51,991 nt of DNA from positions 1 through 51,991 of the IMG/VR virus record IMGVR_UViG_3300042340_000122. One strand, 5' to 3'. This DNA comes from a virus. The notes beneath the pieces are model-generated. The model did not search any database. It was not told the origin of the DNA and worked only from the letters and a program-made list of their open reading frames with translations. Below are positions 24,444-31,557 of the stretch, piece after piece (the first letter of the stretch is position 1; each line of letters begins with the position of its first letter). Made by a program: the position numbers and the translations under genes.

Positions 24444-24885
24444 TGCCGAACTGGCTCATCCAGCGGGCCTGTCTTTCCTCTCTCGTGAGAGGCTCGTCCG
24501 TTACCGTCTTGAATGTGGCCGTCTGGTTTACGTTAATCTGGTCGCCGTACTTGCGGGGAGCGCGTCGCGCTGCGACCCACTTGTGAATGTCTGCCATCAC
24601 TCGGGCGCGATCCGCACTCAACACTTCGTTGCGAACATCTTCGCCAATATCGCTCAGGTAATCTGCCGAATAGTCGCCCTGATACTCACGGGCCTTACAA
24701 TACTTGTCTCGGAACTCGTCGTTGTTCAGTATCCAGCGATAGATGGTCGCGCGCTTTGGCATTCCCTCTAACGTCACGATTTTATTGAGGGATTTCCCAT
24801 CCATCAGCAATTCGCAAATCTCGTCTGCGAGTTCTGGCGTGTAATCGGTGGGACGCCCGCCGGGGCCCTTTGCTTCTCCTGTCAT
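24424..24885 (-). CDS. terS: Terminase small subunit
   Basis: 153 residues from the ATG at 24885 (GAAGGACAG upstream). GGRPTDYTPELADEICELL, then SLNKIVTLEGMPKRATIYRW is the DNA-binding helix-turn-helix that reads the packaging site. A helical middle (SADRARVMADIHKWVAARRA) and KYGDQINVNQTA, a common TerS end motif, follow. It is the first gene of the late operon and overlaps terL. Confidence 0.9.
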   Translation of the reverse strand: MTGEAKGPGGRPTDYTPELADEICELLMDGKSLNKIVTLEGMPKRATIYRWILNNDEFRDKYCKAREYQGDYSADYLSDIGEDVRNEVLSADRARVMADIHKWVAARRAPRKYGDQINVNQTATFKTVTDEPLTREERQARWMSQFGNAKPGE

Positions 24886-24962
24886 CTGTCCTTCGCTCCA
24901 CGGGCTTGCACGCTGGGGTGTGCACATGGGTTGGTTAGTGGGTTATGTGATTGGCGGGCTGG

Positions 24963-25001
24963 TCAGCAGCCGCGACCCTTTTTCTTCTTCGATTTAGCCA
25001 T
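24963..25001 (-). CDS. Possible 12-residue basic peptide
   Basis: MAKSKKKKGRGC, with AAGGAAC upstream of the ATG. Tiny Lys-rich peptides of this look are seen beside phage terminases, but this is too short to be sure. It lies between the terminator and the small terminase. Confidence 0.2.
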   Translation of the reverse strand: MAKSKKKKGRGC

Positions 25002-25024
25002 TGGGGTTTTGTTCCTTGAACACG

Positions 25025-25053
25025 AAAAAGACCCCGATCTTTCAACCGGGGCC
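25025..25053 (-). terminator. Strong rho-independent terminator ending the leftward early operon
   Basis: On the minus strand GGCCCCG pairs with CGGGGTC (seven pairs, one G-T) around a GTTGAAAGAT loop, directly followed by TTTTTC. It sits after the last early gene (25201) and before the small terminase, so it separates early and late transcription. It is also the natural site for an anti-terminator. Confidence 0.8.
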
Positions 25054-25103
25054 GACAAGTTTCGTTAGGGAGGAAACGCCTAGTTGATACAGACTAGACC
25101 AAG

Positions 25104-25130
25104 CGCAAATCGAATTGAGACGCAAATCGA
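25104..25130 (+). repeat. Pair of CGCAAATCGA direct repeats
   Basis: CGCAAATCGA at 25104-25113 and again at 25121-25130, start-to-start 17 bases. It lies between the early terminator and the small membrane gene at 25201. Possible binding site for a regulator; no other evidence. Confidence 0.4.
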
Positions 25131-25200
25131 GCGCTACCAAAAAAATACCATAGAGGATTTTAACCACGCAACAGGTCAATGGTTAAACGGAATATTCTCC

Positions 25201-25368
25201 CTATCGTATCAGTTCATTGTGCAGGACGACCATCACCTCCATCATGCCAAGAATGAACAGGAAGGACCCGACTGCCCAAATGAGCAAACGGGGCCAGGTT
25301 AGGCCGTGATACCTGACGAATATCCACGTCAGCATCAGGATGGCAGTCCCTATGAACATCTTGCTCAT
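25201..25368 (-). CDS. Small membrane protein
   Basis: 55 residues from the ATG at 25368, four bases after the previous stop. Two hydrophobic segments are visible (MFIGTAILMLTWIFV and LLIWAVGSFLFILGMMEVMV) with short charged ends. A longer in-frame start is ignored because it would overlap the upstream gene. Last gene of the leftward early operon. Function unknown. Confidence 0.55.
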   Translation of the reverse strand: MSKMFIGTAILMLTWIFVRYHGLTWPRLLIWAVGSFLFILGMMEVMVVLHNELIR

Positions 25369-25372
25369 GTTG

Positions 25373-25606
25373 CTAATCCGGAGGGTCCGGCAGTGGCATC
25401 CAGTAGGTCGGATTTCTTGCCCTGCATGGGCCATAATGGGCAAACCACTGCCCGCCGGGTGCCCTGAAGTCGTCTTTGCTATACGGACACCACCTAACGG
25501 CCATGACCGTAAAACCTACGGGCTTGGATGCATAAGCTTCATCCACGTCGAACACTAAAATCACTGAGCCATCCCTTGGCGCTGTGTCTATTGGTTGCCA
25601 TTTCAT
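25373..25606 (-). CDS. DUF551-like small protein
   Basis: 77 residues from the ATG at 25606 (ATGA overlap with the upstream stop). It starts MKWQPIDTAPRDGSVILVFD, and ends with VRWCPYSKDD and NPTYWMPLPDPP. The W..I.TAPRDG opening with a closing W-M-P-L-P is the DUF551 pattern, common in phages and without known function. Confidence 0.65.
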   Translation of the reverse strand: MKWQPIDTAPRDGSVILVFDVDEAYASKPVGFTVMAVRWCPYSKDDFRAPGGQWFAHYGPCRARNPTYWMPLPDPPD

Positions 25607-26127
25607 CTTGTTAACCCGTAATGCTTTGCTAGCGCCTCGGTGCATTTGTAAAGCAGGATCATCCCGTCATTGGGAGACCCATACCCCTCTAGCATGAAGT
25701 ATTTGCCGGCTGGTTTCATATCGACGGCAACAGCATCAATCAGCTTCACCGCATACCGTCCCGTTTCACTCAGGAACTTGATCGCATGGGCACGTCTGGA
25801 TTGAGCCGCCAGGCGCATGTCGCTGATTTCTGACTGACCACCCGTGACCTGCTGGGCGTAGGAACCTATGCAGGCCGGCATGATACCCGACAGATACGCA
25901 TCGCTCTGCCATTTGCGGAGAGCGTCCGCTTGGGTGCGCGAGAGGTATGATCTCTTCACGTACCATTCGATATTGTCTTCAATGCGGATGCGCTTTGTGG
26001 ACCTGTCTTGCGGGTCCGGTTGCTCAACGACGAAGAACGCTTGCCGCCTTGCTTCTGGCGTGCCGTAATCGTTCTCTTGGGCTTCAGTGATTTCACCTTC
26101 GCCTTCCCGCTTTTTTCTTCCAGCCAC
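25603..26127 (-). CDS. DUF6456-like protein, possible late regulator
   Basis: 174 residues. GTG start at 26127 with AAGGAG eight bases before. N-terminus: TPEARRQAFFVVEQ, IRIEDNIEWYVKRSYLSRTQ. The C-terminal part (VTGGQSEISDMRLAAQSRRA, RYAVKLIDAVAVDMKPAGKY, CTEALAKHYGL) matches the DUF6456 type of alphaproteobacterial phage proteins. It is coded at the end of the leftward early operon, just before the terminator and terminase genes, the position of lambda Q. A late-gene activation role is inference from position. Its first 172 bases overlap the upstream gene. Confidence 0.65.
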   Translation of the reverse strand: MAGRKKREGEGEITEAQENDYGTPEARRQAFFVVEQPDPQDRSTKRIRIEDNIEWYVKRSYLSRTQADALRKWQSDAYLSGIMPACIGSYAQQVTGGQSEISDMRLAAQSRRAHAIKFLSETGRYAVKLIDAVAVDMKPAGKYFMLEGYGSPNDGMILLYKCTEALAKHYGLTR

Positions 26128-26282
26128 TTGCTCAACTCCTTGGCAGCAACAACAGCACCCGCTTCAGCCTTGGCTTTGGACGTGTAGCCCTCGGCGGAGT
26201 CGGCAACGACTTCCTGATTTTTGGCAAAGGCAGTCCAGTACCAAGACCGCCCCTTGCCCGACTTCCAGATCTCAATTGGCAT
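25956..26282 (-). CDS. DUF1508/YegP-like protein with overlapping basic tail
   Basis: 108 residues from the ATG at 26282. Residues about 1-50 (IEIWKSGKGRSWYWTAFAK, EVVADSAEGYTSKAKAEAG) resemble the YegP/DUF1508 unit. The last 45 residues are Lys/Arg/Ser-rich and low complexity, and are coded in the region that also encodes the start of the DUF6456-like gene in another frame. The overlap suggests the tail was gained by run-on of the frame. Function unknown. Confidence 0.6.
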   Translation of the reverse strand: MPIEIWKSGKGRSWYWTAFAKNQEVVADSAEGYTSKAKAEAGAVVAAKELSKWLEEKSGKAKVKSLKPKRTITARQKQGGKRSSSLSNRTRKTGPQSASALKTISNGT

Positions 26283-26514
26283 TTTCACCTGCCGTTTCTG
26301 TGTTTTCAGAATGGCTCATAAATCCATTTAGAGACTCACTGGCGGGCGTTTTGGTGCTGACCCTTCCGTGGGTAGCCTTACGCACCTTTCTGGCCTGTAC
26401 GGGCTTCTGTGAGTCAATGCGGGCCGTTTGAAGTGTGGCATGGATATCTGCCGCCTTCTGGAACGGCGTCCTAATGTGATCCTGAACGATGGCGAGAATT
26501 TCTTCGTAGGTCAT
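26272..26514 (-). CDS. Hypothetical early protein
   Basis: 80 residues. The N-terminal half is helical (MTYEEILAIVQDHIRTPFQK, ADIHATLQTARID), the rest polar and likely disordered. Its end overlaps the next gene by 11 bases. GGAGACTACCC precedes the ATG. No family recognised. Confidence 0.55.
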   Translation of the reverse strand: MTYEEILAIVQDHIRTPFQKAADIHATLQTARIDSQKPVQARKVRKATHGRVSTKTPASESLNGFMSHSENTETAGENAN

Positions 26515-26541
26515 GGGTAGTCTCCTTGGGGGTTGGGCCGG

Positions 26542-27261
26542 TCAGGCGGGTTGCTGTCCTGTCCGGGCGGTGTAGTCCTCGAGGTATTTCTGGTACTCGG
26601 CACTTTCGAAAATCTGGGCGCAGGCTCCAGCCTGGAACCCTCCGAACTTCGCAGCGATGGAACTGATCCGCGCCAAGCCTTCCCGGTCTTCGCTCCGGTC
26701 GGTCTTGCGCTTCGGTCTTGGAAGGATGATTTGGATTTGTTCCTTTGGGGCCGACCAGCCATCCTTGTCGGCGGGGTAGCAGACCTTCCGCCCCAACCCG
26801 TTCTTGGTCGGGGTCATGGCCTTGTCGGCCACATGGATCAAATTCTCGATCCGCTCCCAATCGCGAAACTCGCGAGCGTCGCCTGCCTGCTCGGCCAGCC
26901 TGGCTTCCCACCCCGGCGTGAGCATCATCGAGCGGATCAGCCTTGAGATCATGATCCGGTCTCCGATGTGCTGGGTCTTGTAGATTTCAAGCAAACCCAA
27001 ATCGGCGAGGAATGAATCCTCCGTGCCGTGGCCGAGGTTAGCCTTGGGCTTTGAGGCTTTGGCGCGTGCAGCCTTCAGCGCCTTGAGATCCACCGACCGC
27101 GCGCCGCTCATGCCGCTGGTCATCGAGTTGATCACATCAGCCCGCTCTGCCGCTGGCCAGCTTTCGAGTTCTTCCAAGACCAATGGCCTCCAGGTTTCGC
27201 GAGGCTGGAATGATTTGGGCCAGAGGCCGACAAGTTTTGAAAAGGCTTCAAGCGCGTCCAT
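26542..27261 (-). CDS. Hypothetical early protein downstream of the replication initiator
   Basis: 239 residues, mostly helical. Segments: LVGLWPKSFQPRETWRPLVL, SGMSGARSVDLKALKAARAK, ISRLIRSMMLTPGWEARLAE, EFRDWERIENLIHVADKA. Not recognised. It overlaps the initiator gene by 14 bases, so a partner in replication (a loader-like role) is possible but unsupported by motif. Confidence 0.6.
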   Translation of the reverse strand: MDALEAFSKLVGLWPKSFQPRETWRPLVLEELESWPAAERADVINSMTSGMSGARSVDLKALKAARAKASKPKANLGHGTEDSFLADLGLLEIYKTQHIGDRIMISRLIRSMMLTPGWEARLAEQAGDAREFRDWERIENLIHVADKAMTPTKNGLGRKVCYPADKDGWSAPKEQIQIILPRPKRKTDRSEDREGLARISSIAAKFGGFQAGACAQIFESAEYQKYLEDYTARTGQQPA

Positions 27262-28099
27262 TGGCGTTGCTCCGCTCGTAGGTGTTCTCGATCACTTTGG
27301 AAAAATTGGATGGCTTCACGAACCAGTCGAAGTTGGCTCTCCACTTCCGGTCATTGCGCCCGGTCAGGAATGGTTGGTCCTTGATGGCGTTGACCGAGGC
27401 GAACCACTCGCCCAGTGACCCGATGTCCTTGAGCCTTGCCGCCAGGTGCTTGGATCTCTCGCCGGTCAGGGCCCTGACTTCAGGCAACCCAACCTCGCCG
27501 GCCATCTGGTTCCAGAACCGGGCGGCAATCCTGAGATCAACCGACTTGGGCCAGCCCTTGGTGCTCAGGGGGTCTGTAGGGGTTAGTTCCTGCCAATTGG
27601 TCCCGAGTGGTTCTTCAGGTTCTGGATTTGAGGGGGCGGGTTGAGCTTGCTCAACGACTGATCCCTGATCCTTGATCCTAGATCCTAGGTCCACGGTCCT
27701 AGATCCTAGATCGGCAGCGAGGGTGACACGAGGGCTCGACGAGCATTCGTCGAATACTCGCGATGCCTCTTCGAAACTGGGTAGTCGGGACTTACTGGGG
27801 CGGTCAATTTTCTGATGTTTCCGCCAATTATTGACAACGAGATAAGTTGACCCATCGACCTCATAGCGAGTGACAAGTTTCTCCCGAGCCAATTCCATCA
27901 TCCAACCGTCAATGAGGTCGCGAACATCGTCATCGAACGGGTAGAGAGCACTCGCGAGCCCTCGCGAGGATGCGCGAGCCCTCCCCTCATCATCGACGAG
28001 GGTCCAGATTTGGACGAAAAGCAGCCTTGCGTCCCGGGACAATCTGCCGATGCTTTCAGACTGCGGGAACTCGGGCTTGATGCTCCTAATCCTGCCCAT
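27248..28099 (-). CDS. Phage replication initiator-like protein
   Basis: 283 residues from MGRIRSIKPEFPQSESIGRL. The N-terminal 120 residues (ARLLFVQIWTLVDDEGRARA, DVRDLIDGWMMELAREKLVT, YLVVNNWRKHQKIDRPSKS) are the winged-helix head found in many phage replication-initiator genes. A repetitive linker (DLGSRTVDLGSRIKDQGS) is coded by a DNA repeat at 27659-27712. The C-terminal part (FWNQMAGEVGLPEV, RLKDIGSLGEWFASVNAI, FDWFVKPSNFSKVIENTY) resembles the usual end of such proteins. Likely binds the origin inside its own gene. Confidence 0.75.
   Translation of the reverse strand: MGRIRSIKPEFPQSESIGRLSRDARLLFVQIWTLVDDEGRARASSRGLASALYPFDDDVRDLIDGWMMELAREKLVTRYEVDGSTYLVVNNWRKHQKIDRPSKSRLPSFEEASRVFDECSSSPRVTLAADLGSRTVDLGSRIKDQGSVVEQAQPAPSNPEPEEPLGTNWQELTPTDPLSTKGWPKSVDLRIAARFWNQMAGEVGLPEVRALTGERSKHLAARLKDIGSLGEWFASVNAIKDQPFLTGRNDRKWRANFDWFVKPSNFSKVIENTYERSNANGRA
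27659..27712 (-). repeat. Iteron-like repeats inside the replication initiator gene
   Basis: About 2.5 copies of a 21-base unit built on TAGGATC and GGATCTAGGA, each with CCTAGG or AGATCT-like palindromes. They encode the DLGSR linker of the initiator. Position and form resemble the origin iterons in lambda gene O. Confidence 0.55.
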
Positions 28100-28412
28100 C
28101 TGGCGCGGCCTCCCTGAACCTGGAGACCATCGAGTAGCCAATGCCGTGATGACATGTGATCTGCCAGCCCGGGAGCTTCTTCCTGATGTGGCAGATGTGG
28201 GTCTTGATTACATCCGAACTGGGCATGTCACATTCGGGGCGAGCACCGTACAGCGTGTCCCAGATGACCCGGTGCGTTACGATCCTTCCCTTCGCATTGT
28301 GCAGGAGCCAGAACATGGCACGCTGCATCATTGTGATCTTTCCCTTTGACCCAGGGATCTCGGAAAGCATGGTTTCAAACTTGGGAAGTTCAGCCACTGC
28401 CGTCTCACGCAT
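28086..28412 (-). CDS. Stand-alone OmpR-type winged-helix regulator
   Basis: 108 residues from the ATG at 28412; three codons more are possible from 28421. KITMMQRAMFWLLHNAKGRI, THRVIWDTLYGARP, SSDVIKTHICHIRKKLPGW and HHGIGYSMVSRF give the complete Trans_reg_C fold without a receiver domain. The start overlaps the methyltransferase stop, and the end overlaps the initiator start, so it belongs to the leftward operon. Similar lone winged helices occur in Rhizobiales phages. Target unknown. Confidence 0.78.
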   Translation of the reverse strand: MRETAVAELPKFETMLSEIPGSKGKITMMQRAMFWLLHNAKGRIVTHRVIWDTLYGARPECDMPSSDVIKTHICHIRKKLPGWQITCHHGIGYSMVSRFREAAPDGQD

Positions 28413-29304
28413 GGGTGGCATCCGCTAAGGCAAACAGATCACCGCTCATGGCCTCTTTCTGCTGTAGATGCCGGCAAGCGTGCTTCCAGTAGTTCTCCTT
28501 CAACTCAATGCCCATGAACTTGCGCCCGAGCTTGACGCTGCACACGCCCTCAGACCCAATTCCCAAGAATGGACTAAGCACATGGTCGCCCGGGTTGGAC
28601 CACATAATGAGCGCGCGCTCGATCAGGTCCAGTTGCAGGGGGCACATATGGCGCTCGTCTGCGCTCTCGCGTGCCATTGCAACATTCAGCGTATTGGTCT
28701 GCTTGATATCCATCCAGACAGGGCTTGCCCACTTCTGCCACTGCTCGACGGGGAACTCTGCCGGCTTGTGACCTACGGGGCGGTCATTGTCCCCTGGTGC
28801 TCTGAATACACAAAGGTAATCGGGCATCCCCGCTCTCGATCGGCAGCTATCTTTCTGAAGCTGCTTGTAAAGAAGACCAAGCGCCTTGGTTCTGGTCATC
28901 TCCACTACTGGATCGCGCCAGATGGTGATGCGGCTATGAAAGACCCAACCAGCCTCGACGTGCGCGCGGATGATCTCGCCGGGAAAGTCCTTTAGCCCTA
29001 TAACCCCATCCTTCCACTTGGATGAAGGGAGTTCAGAACAATGAACTGCACTAATCCTCCCCGGCCTTGTGATCCTCAACTTCTCCTTGATGAGAAACCG
29101 ATAGTGCTCAAAGAACTCGTCGTTGGATGCACAATTCCCCATGTCTGCTTCGCTGTCTGAGTAAACAAACAGGTTCGCAAATGGGGGCGAATAGATCGAG
29201 AAGTCGATGCACTTGTCTGGAAGTTGGCGCACTACATCTACGCAATCCCCATTGTAGGCAGTCCAGTTGTCACCGTGCATTTCATTCAGGCAGCGTATAG
29301 CCAT
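28405..29304 (-). CDS. DNA methyltransferase (N4/N6 amino type)
   Basis: 299 residues. Motif IV is YSPPF (38-42), motif I comes late (FLGIGSEGVCSVKLGRKFMG, near 250), a beta-class order with the target region in between (LGLLYKQLQKDSCRSRAGMP, WQKWASPVWMDI). SPPF is more usual in N4-cytosine enzymes. There is no partner restriction gene next to it. It may protect phage DNA, or mark it for replication or packaging. Overlaps the helicase gene. Confidence 0.88.
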   Translation of the reverse strand: MAIRCLNEMHGDNWTAYNGDCVDVVRQLPDKCIDFSIYSPPFANLFVYSDSEADMGNCASNDEFFEHYRFLIKEKLRITRPGRISAVHCSELPSSKWKDGVIGLKDFPGEIIRAHVEAGWVFHSRITIWRDPVVEMTRTKALGLLYKQLQKDSCRSRAGMPDYLCVFRAPGDNDRPVGHKPAEFPVEQWQKWASPVWMDIKQTNTLNVAMARESADERHMCPLQLDLIERALIMWSNPGDHVLSPFLGIGSEGVCSVKLGRKFMGIELKENYWKHACRHLQQKEAMSGDLFALADATHA

Positions 29305-30731
29305 GACGGAAGTCTCCCTTTGTGTTTTGGTTCATACTTGACCTTGGTTGCAGCCTTTCTTCCCGCTGCACGGCGCATTGCTTCTGACATTGCGCGCTTC
29401 ATGTTCTGGTGATCCGATGTCTTGCGGTCGATGATCCGTCCGATCTGATCTTCACCCTCGGCAACGGCGAGATGCACATTGACGATGTTCTTTTGCCCAA
29501 ATCTCCAACAACGTCGGACAGCCTGATACCAACTCTCGTAGCTGAATGAGCGACCCACAAAGGCCATGTTGCTAACGTGCTGGAGGTTGAGGCCATACCC
29601 GCAAATGCTGGGCTTGGTAATGAGAACCCGGGCCTCGGAATTGACGAAGGACAAGATCCCTTCTTCCTTCTCCTCGGGCTTCATTGAGCCCCGAACCTCA
29701 ATCGCCCCATCAATCACTTCTGCCAGGGCATCAGCCTCGTAGTCCGTATCGCACCACACGATCCACTGGCTCTTGTCCTGAACCAATGCGCCGATGCACT
29801 CAGCCCTCGCCACGGCAGTCTCACGCTTCACGCTGTGCATTGACGTGGCTGAGTTGTCCGTGAGGGCAAACAATCCATCCTTGATGGGTTGAGCGGTTCC
29901 ACTCACGCGATGCCGGATGATCTTCATCTCTGGCAGGATGTACTCGGACGCATCGTGACCGAGATCTGCCGGCGTCTCTGCCATGCGGGACCAAGACGCC
30001 ATCCAGTCCCAGAAGTCAGTCGTGGCGTGACCCTTCAGTCGCCACGTCTGGCTCGCTGTTTCCGTATCATTCACAAACCAGCGCATAAGCATTTCGCTGG
30101 ATTGCATGATCCCGAGAAACTCAGCGTGGTTGCCGAGTTCCATGTGGTCATTGGGGGCCGGGGTAGCCGTGGCCGCTAGCCGGAACCGATAGTCCTTGAA
30201 TGAGTGGATGAGGGCTTGAGATGTCTTACCTCCGAATGATTTCAGGATGGAACTTTCATCCAAAACCACCGTGTCAAAATCATCCAGATCAAGCTTCTCG
30301 AGCCTATCGTAATTGCAGATGTTGATCCCGGACTTTGCATCTGTCCGATCCCGGATCACACGCGCGTCAAAGCCAAACTTCTGCGCCTCGCGCTCAATCT
30401 GCTTTGCCACTGCAAGCGGGGTGAGGATCAATGCCTTTTTCTTCAAGGCGTGCTTGGCAAACTCCAGCTCGCAAAAGGTCTTTCCCAGACCTGTATCCAG
30501 GAACAGACCTGCTCGCCCCTGCTTCAAGGCAAACTCAACACAGTCCCGCTGATGGGGCTTCAGTGCCTCATGCAGTTTCGGTGTCTTGGTGAGACCGACC
30601 GCCTGAACCTTTGGAGCCTTCTTGGCCAGGAACTTGCGGTATTCATCCGCCTCACGCTCGGCACGAAGTGCATCTATCGCCACCTCATACGATTTGCGAG
30701 AGTTCTCTGCAGGATCGTAATCATCCGACAT
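29286..30731 (-). CDS. SNF2-type superfamily 2 helicase
   Basis: 481 residues. Walker A is DTGLGKT (79-85), motif II is DESS (158-161, not DEAH), motif III is TATPAPND (188-195), and motif VI lies in WYQAVRRCWRFGQ. The N-terminal Q-type start LKPHQRDCVEFAL precedes Walker A. ATP-dependent DNA translocase or remodeller; common in phage replication modules beside a methyltransferase and nuclease, as here. Its role in replication versus counter-defence is not decided by sequence. Confidence 0.9.
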   Translation of the reverse strand: MSDDYDPAENSRKSYEVAIDALRAEREADEYRKFLAKKAPKVQAVGLTKTPKLHEALKPHQRDCVEFALKQGRAGLFLDTGLGKTFCELEFAKHALKKKALILTPLAVAKQIEREAQKFGFDARVIRDRTDAKSGINICNYDRLEKLDLDDFDTVVLDESSILKSFGGKTSQALIHSFKDYRFRLAATATPAPNDHMELGNHAEFLGIMQSSEMLMRWFVNDTETASQTWRLKGHATTDFWDWMASWSRMAETPADLGHDASEYILPEMKIIRHRVSGTAQPIKDGLFALTDNSATSMHSVKRETAVARAECIGALVQDKSQWIVWCDTDYEADALAEVIDGAIEVRGSMKPEEKEEGILSFVNSEARVLITKPSICGYGLNLQHVSNMAFVGRSFSYESWYQAVRRCWRFGQKNIVNVHLAVAEGEDQIGRIIDRKTSDHQNMKRAMSEAMRRAAGRKAATKVKYEPKHKGRLPSWLYAA

Positions 30732-30888
30732 TGCGAGCGTCCTCCTTCAGCAATGCCGAATGAGCCTTGAGCCAATTCTTCGCGTATCGGTATTTGGAAT
30801 GCTTGCCCTGAACGAGGAGCTTCTTTGACTGCTCCTTCACGCGCCTCAGTTGCTGGCGCATCTGTATCTTTGTCGTGCGACTTATCAC
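30721..30888 (-). CDS. Small basic early protein
   Basis: 55 residues, GTG start with GGGAGA seven bases upstream. Very basic and helical: TTKIQMRQQLRRVKEQSKKL, YAKNWLKAHSALLKED. It begins just after the DUF1064 stop, and its own stop overlaps the helicase start by 11 bases. No family recognised; perhaps nucleic-acid binding. Confidence 0.55.
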   Translation of the reverse strand: MISRTTKIQMRQQLRRVKEQSKKLLVQGKHSKYRYAKNWLKAHSALLKEDARNVG

Positions 30889-30889
30889 G

Positions 30890-31276
30890 TCACATCTCCC
30901 TGATTTCGATGTTGTAAAACGCCTTCATGAGTTTGGCTTTCAGGCGATAAACATCAGTCCTGTAGCCCTTGGAATCAGCGACCACGCGCTGTCCGTTTTC
31001 GAAATAGATAAAGTCTGCCTTGTACTTGCAGATGCGAACGCCGTTGTGCTCGATGACGAAATCAACCTGGCGCTCAAGGTGAGATATCTCCCCCGCTCTC
31101 TCCCTCAGTTTCAGTTCCATCCAGTGTTTGTGTTCACGCACTGAATCGAAGGTGCCTTCTTCAGTCACAACCTTTCGGTTTCCATACTTGGAACGGGTAG
31201 CCCGCGCAGGGCTGGGGAGAGCCTCACTGCGCGGGCCTCGCGCGCCGCCGGGGAAGCTGGGGGGCAAGCGGCGCAC
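30890..31276 (-). CDS. DUF1064 nuclease-like protein
   Basis: 128 residues from a GTG at 31276. The domain (RSKYGNRKVVTEEGTFDSVR, EHKHWMELKL, RQVDFVIEHNGVRICKYKAD, FIYFENGQRVVADSKGYRT) matches the phage DUF1064 family, with a PD-(D/E)XK-like arrangement (Glu, KADF, VVADSKG). Often annotated as endonuclease or Holliday-junction resolvase-like. A longer frame start is possible upstream but would overlap the 31282 gene. Confidence 0.75.
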   Translation of the reverse strand: MRRLPPSFPGGARGPRSEALPSPARATRSKYGNRKVVTEEGTFDSVREHKHWMELKLRERAGEISHLERQVDFVIEHNGVRICKYKADFIYFENGQRVVADSKGYRTDVYRLKAKLMKAFYNIEIREM

Positions 31277-31281
31277 GGTCT

Positions 31282-31557
31282 CTAACTCGCCTTTGTGGCG
31301 GGTTGTGTTGGGGAGGGGTTGGTGAGGGTAAGGGCTTCCTTCTCCGCCTGAGCGCATTCATTCCAGAGCCCGATGATTGCATCGTTCTCAAGTTGCTCGA
31401 TGGTGAAGATGCCCTTCCCTGCAAACGGTCGGGATCTGACTTGGGACCTCACGTCCGCAAGCATCTTTTCGGTAAGCATTGGCTTGGCCACGGTAGTCGT
31501 CTCCTTCTTGGTTTCTATTGAGATCAGGCTAGATTTGATGAAGTTCATGAGGCTCAT
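31282..31557 (-). CDS. Hypothetical early protein
   Basis: 91 residues. Short N-terminal hydrophobic stretch (MNFIKSSLISIET), then LTEKMLADVRSQVRSR and TIEQLENDAIIGLWNECAQA, a helical pattern. Several in-frame ATG codons (31557, 31548, and later) make the start uncertain. No family recognised. Confidence 0.5.
   Translation of the reverse strand: MSLMNFIKSSLISIETKKETTTVAKPMLTEKMLADVRSQVRSRPFAGKGIFTIEQLENDAIIGLWNECAQAEKEALTLTNPSPTQPATKAS

Larger units (their letters stand above)
24886..25200. other. Intergenic region ahead of the late operon
   Basis: 315 bases between the last gene of the leftward early operon and the small terminase. It holds the terminator at 25025-25053, a possible 12-codon reading frame at 24963-25001, and two CGCAAATCGA copies. 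The late promoter, or a site for an anti-terminator, should be here; I see no convincing consensus promoter. Confidence 0.5.

Noticed and set aside
25160-25190. Late promoter candidate with TTGACC on the minus strand
   Set aside because: No -10 box at an acceptable distance, and the strong terminator at 25025-25053 lies downstream of it.
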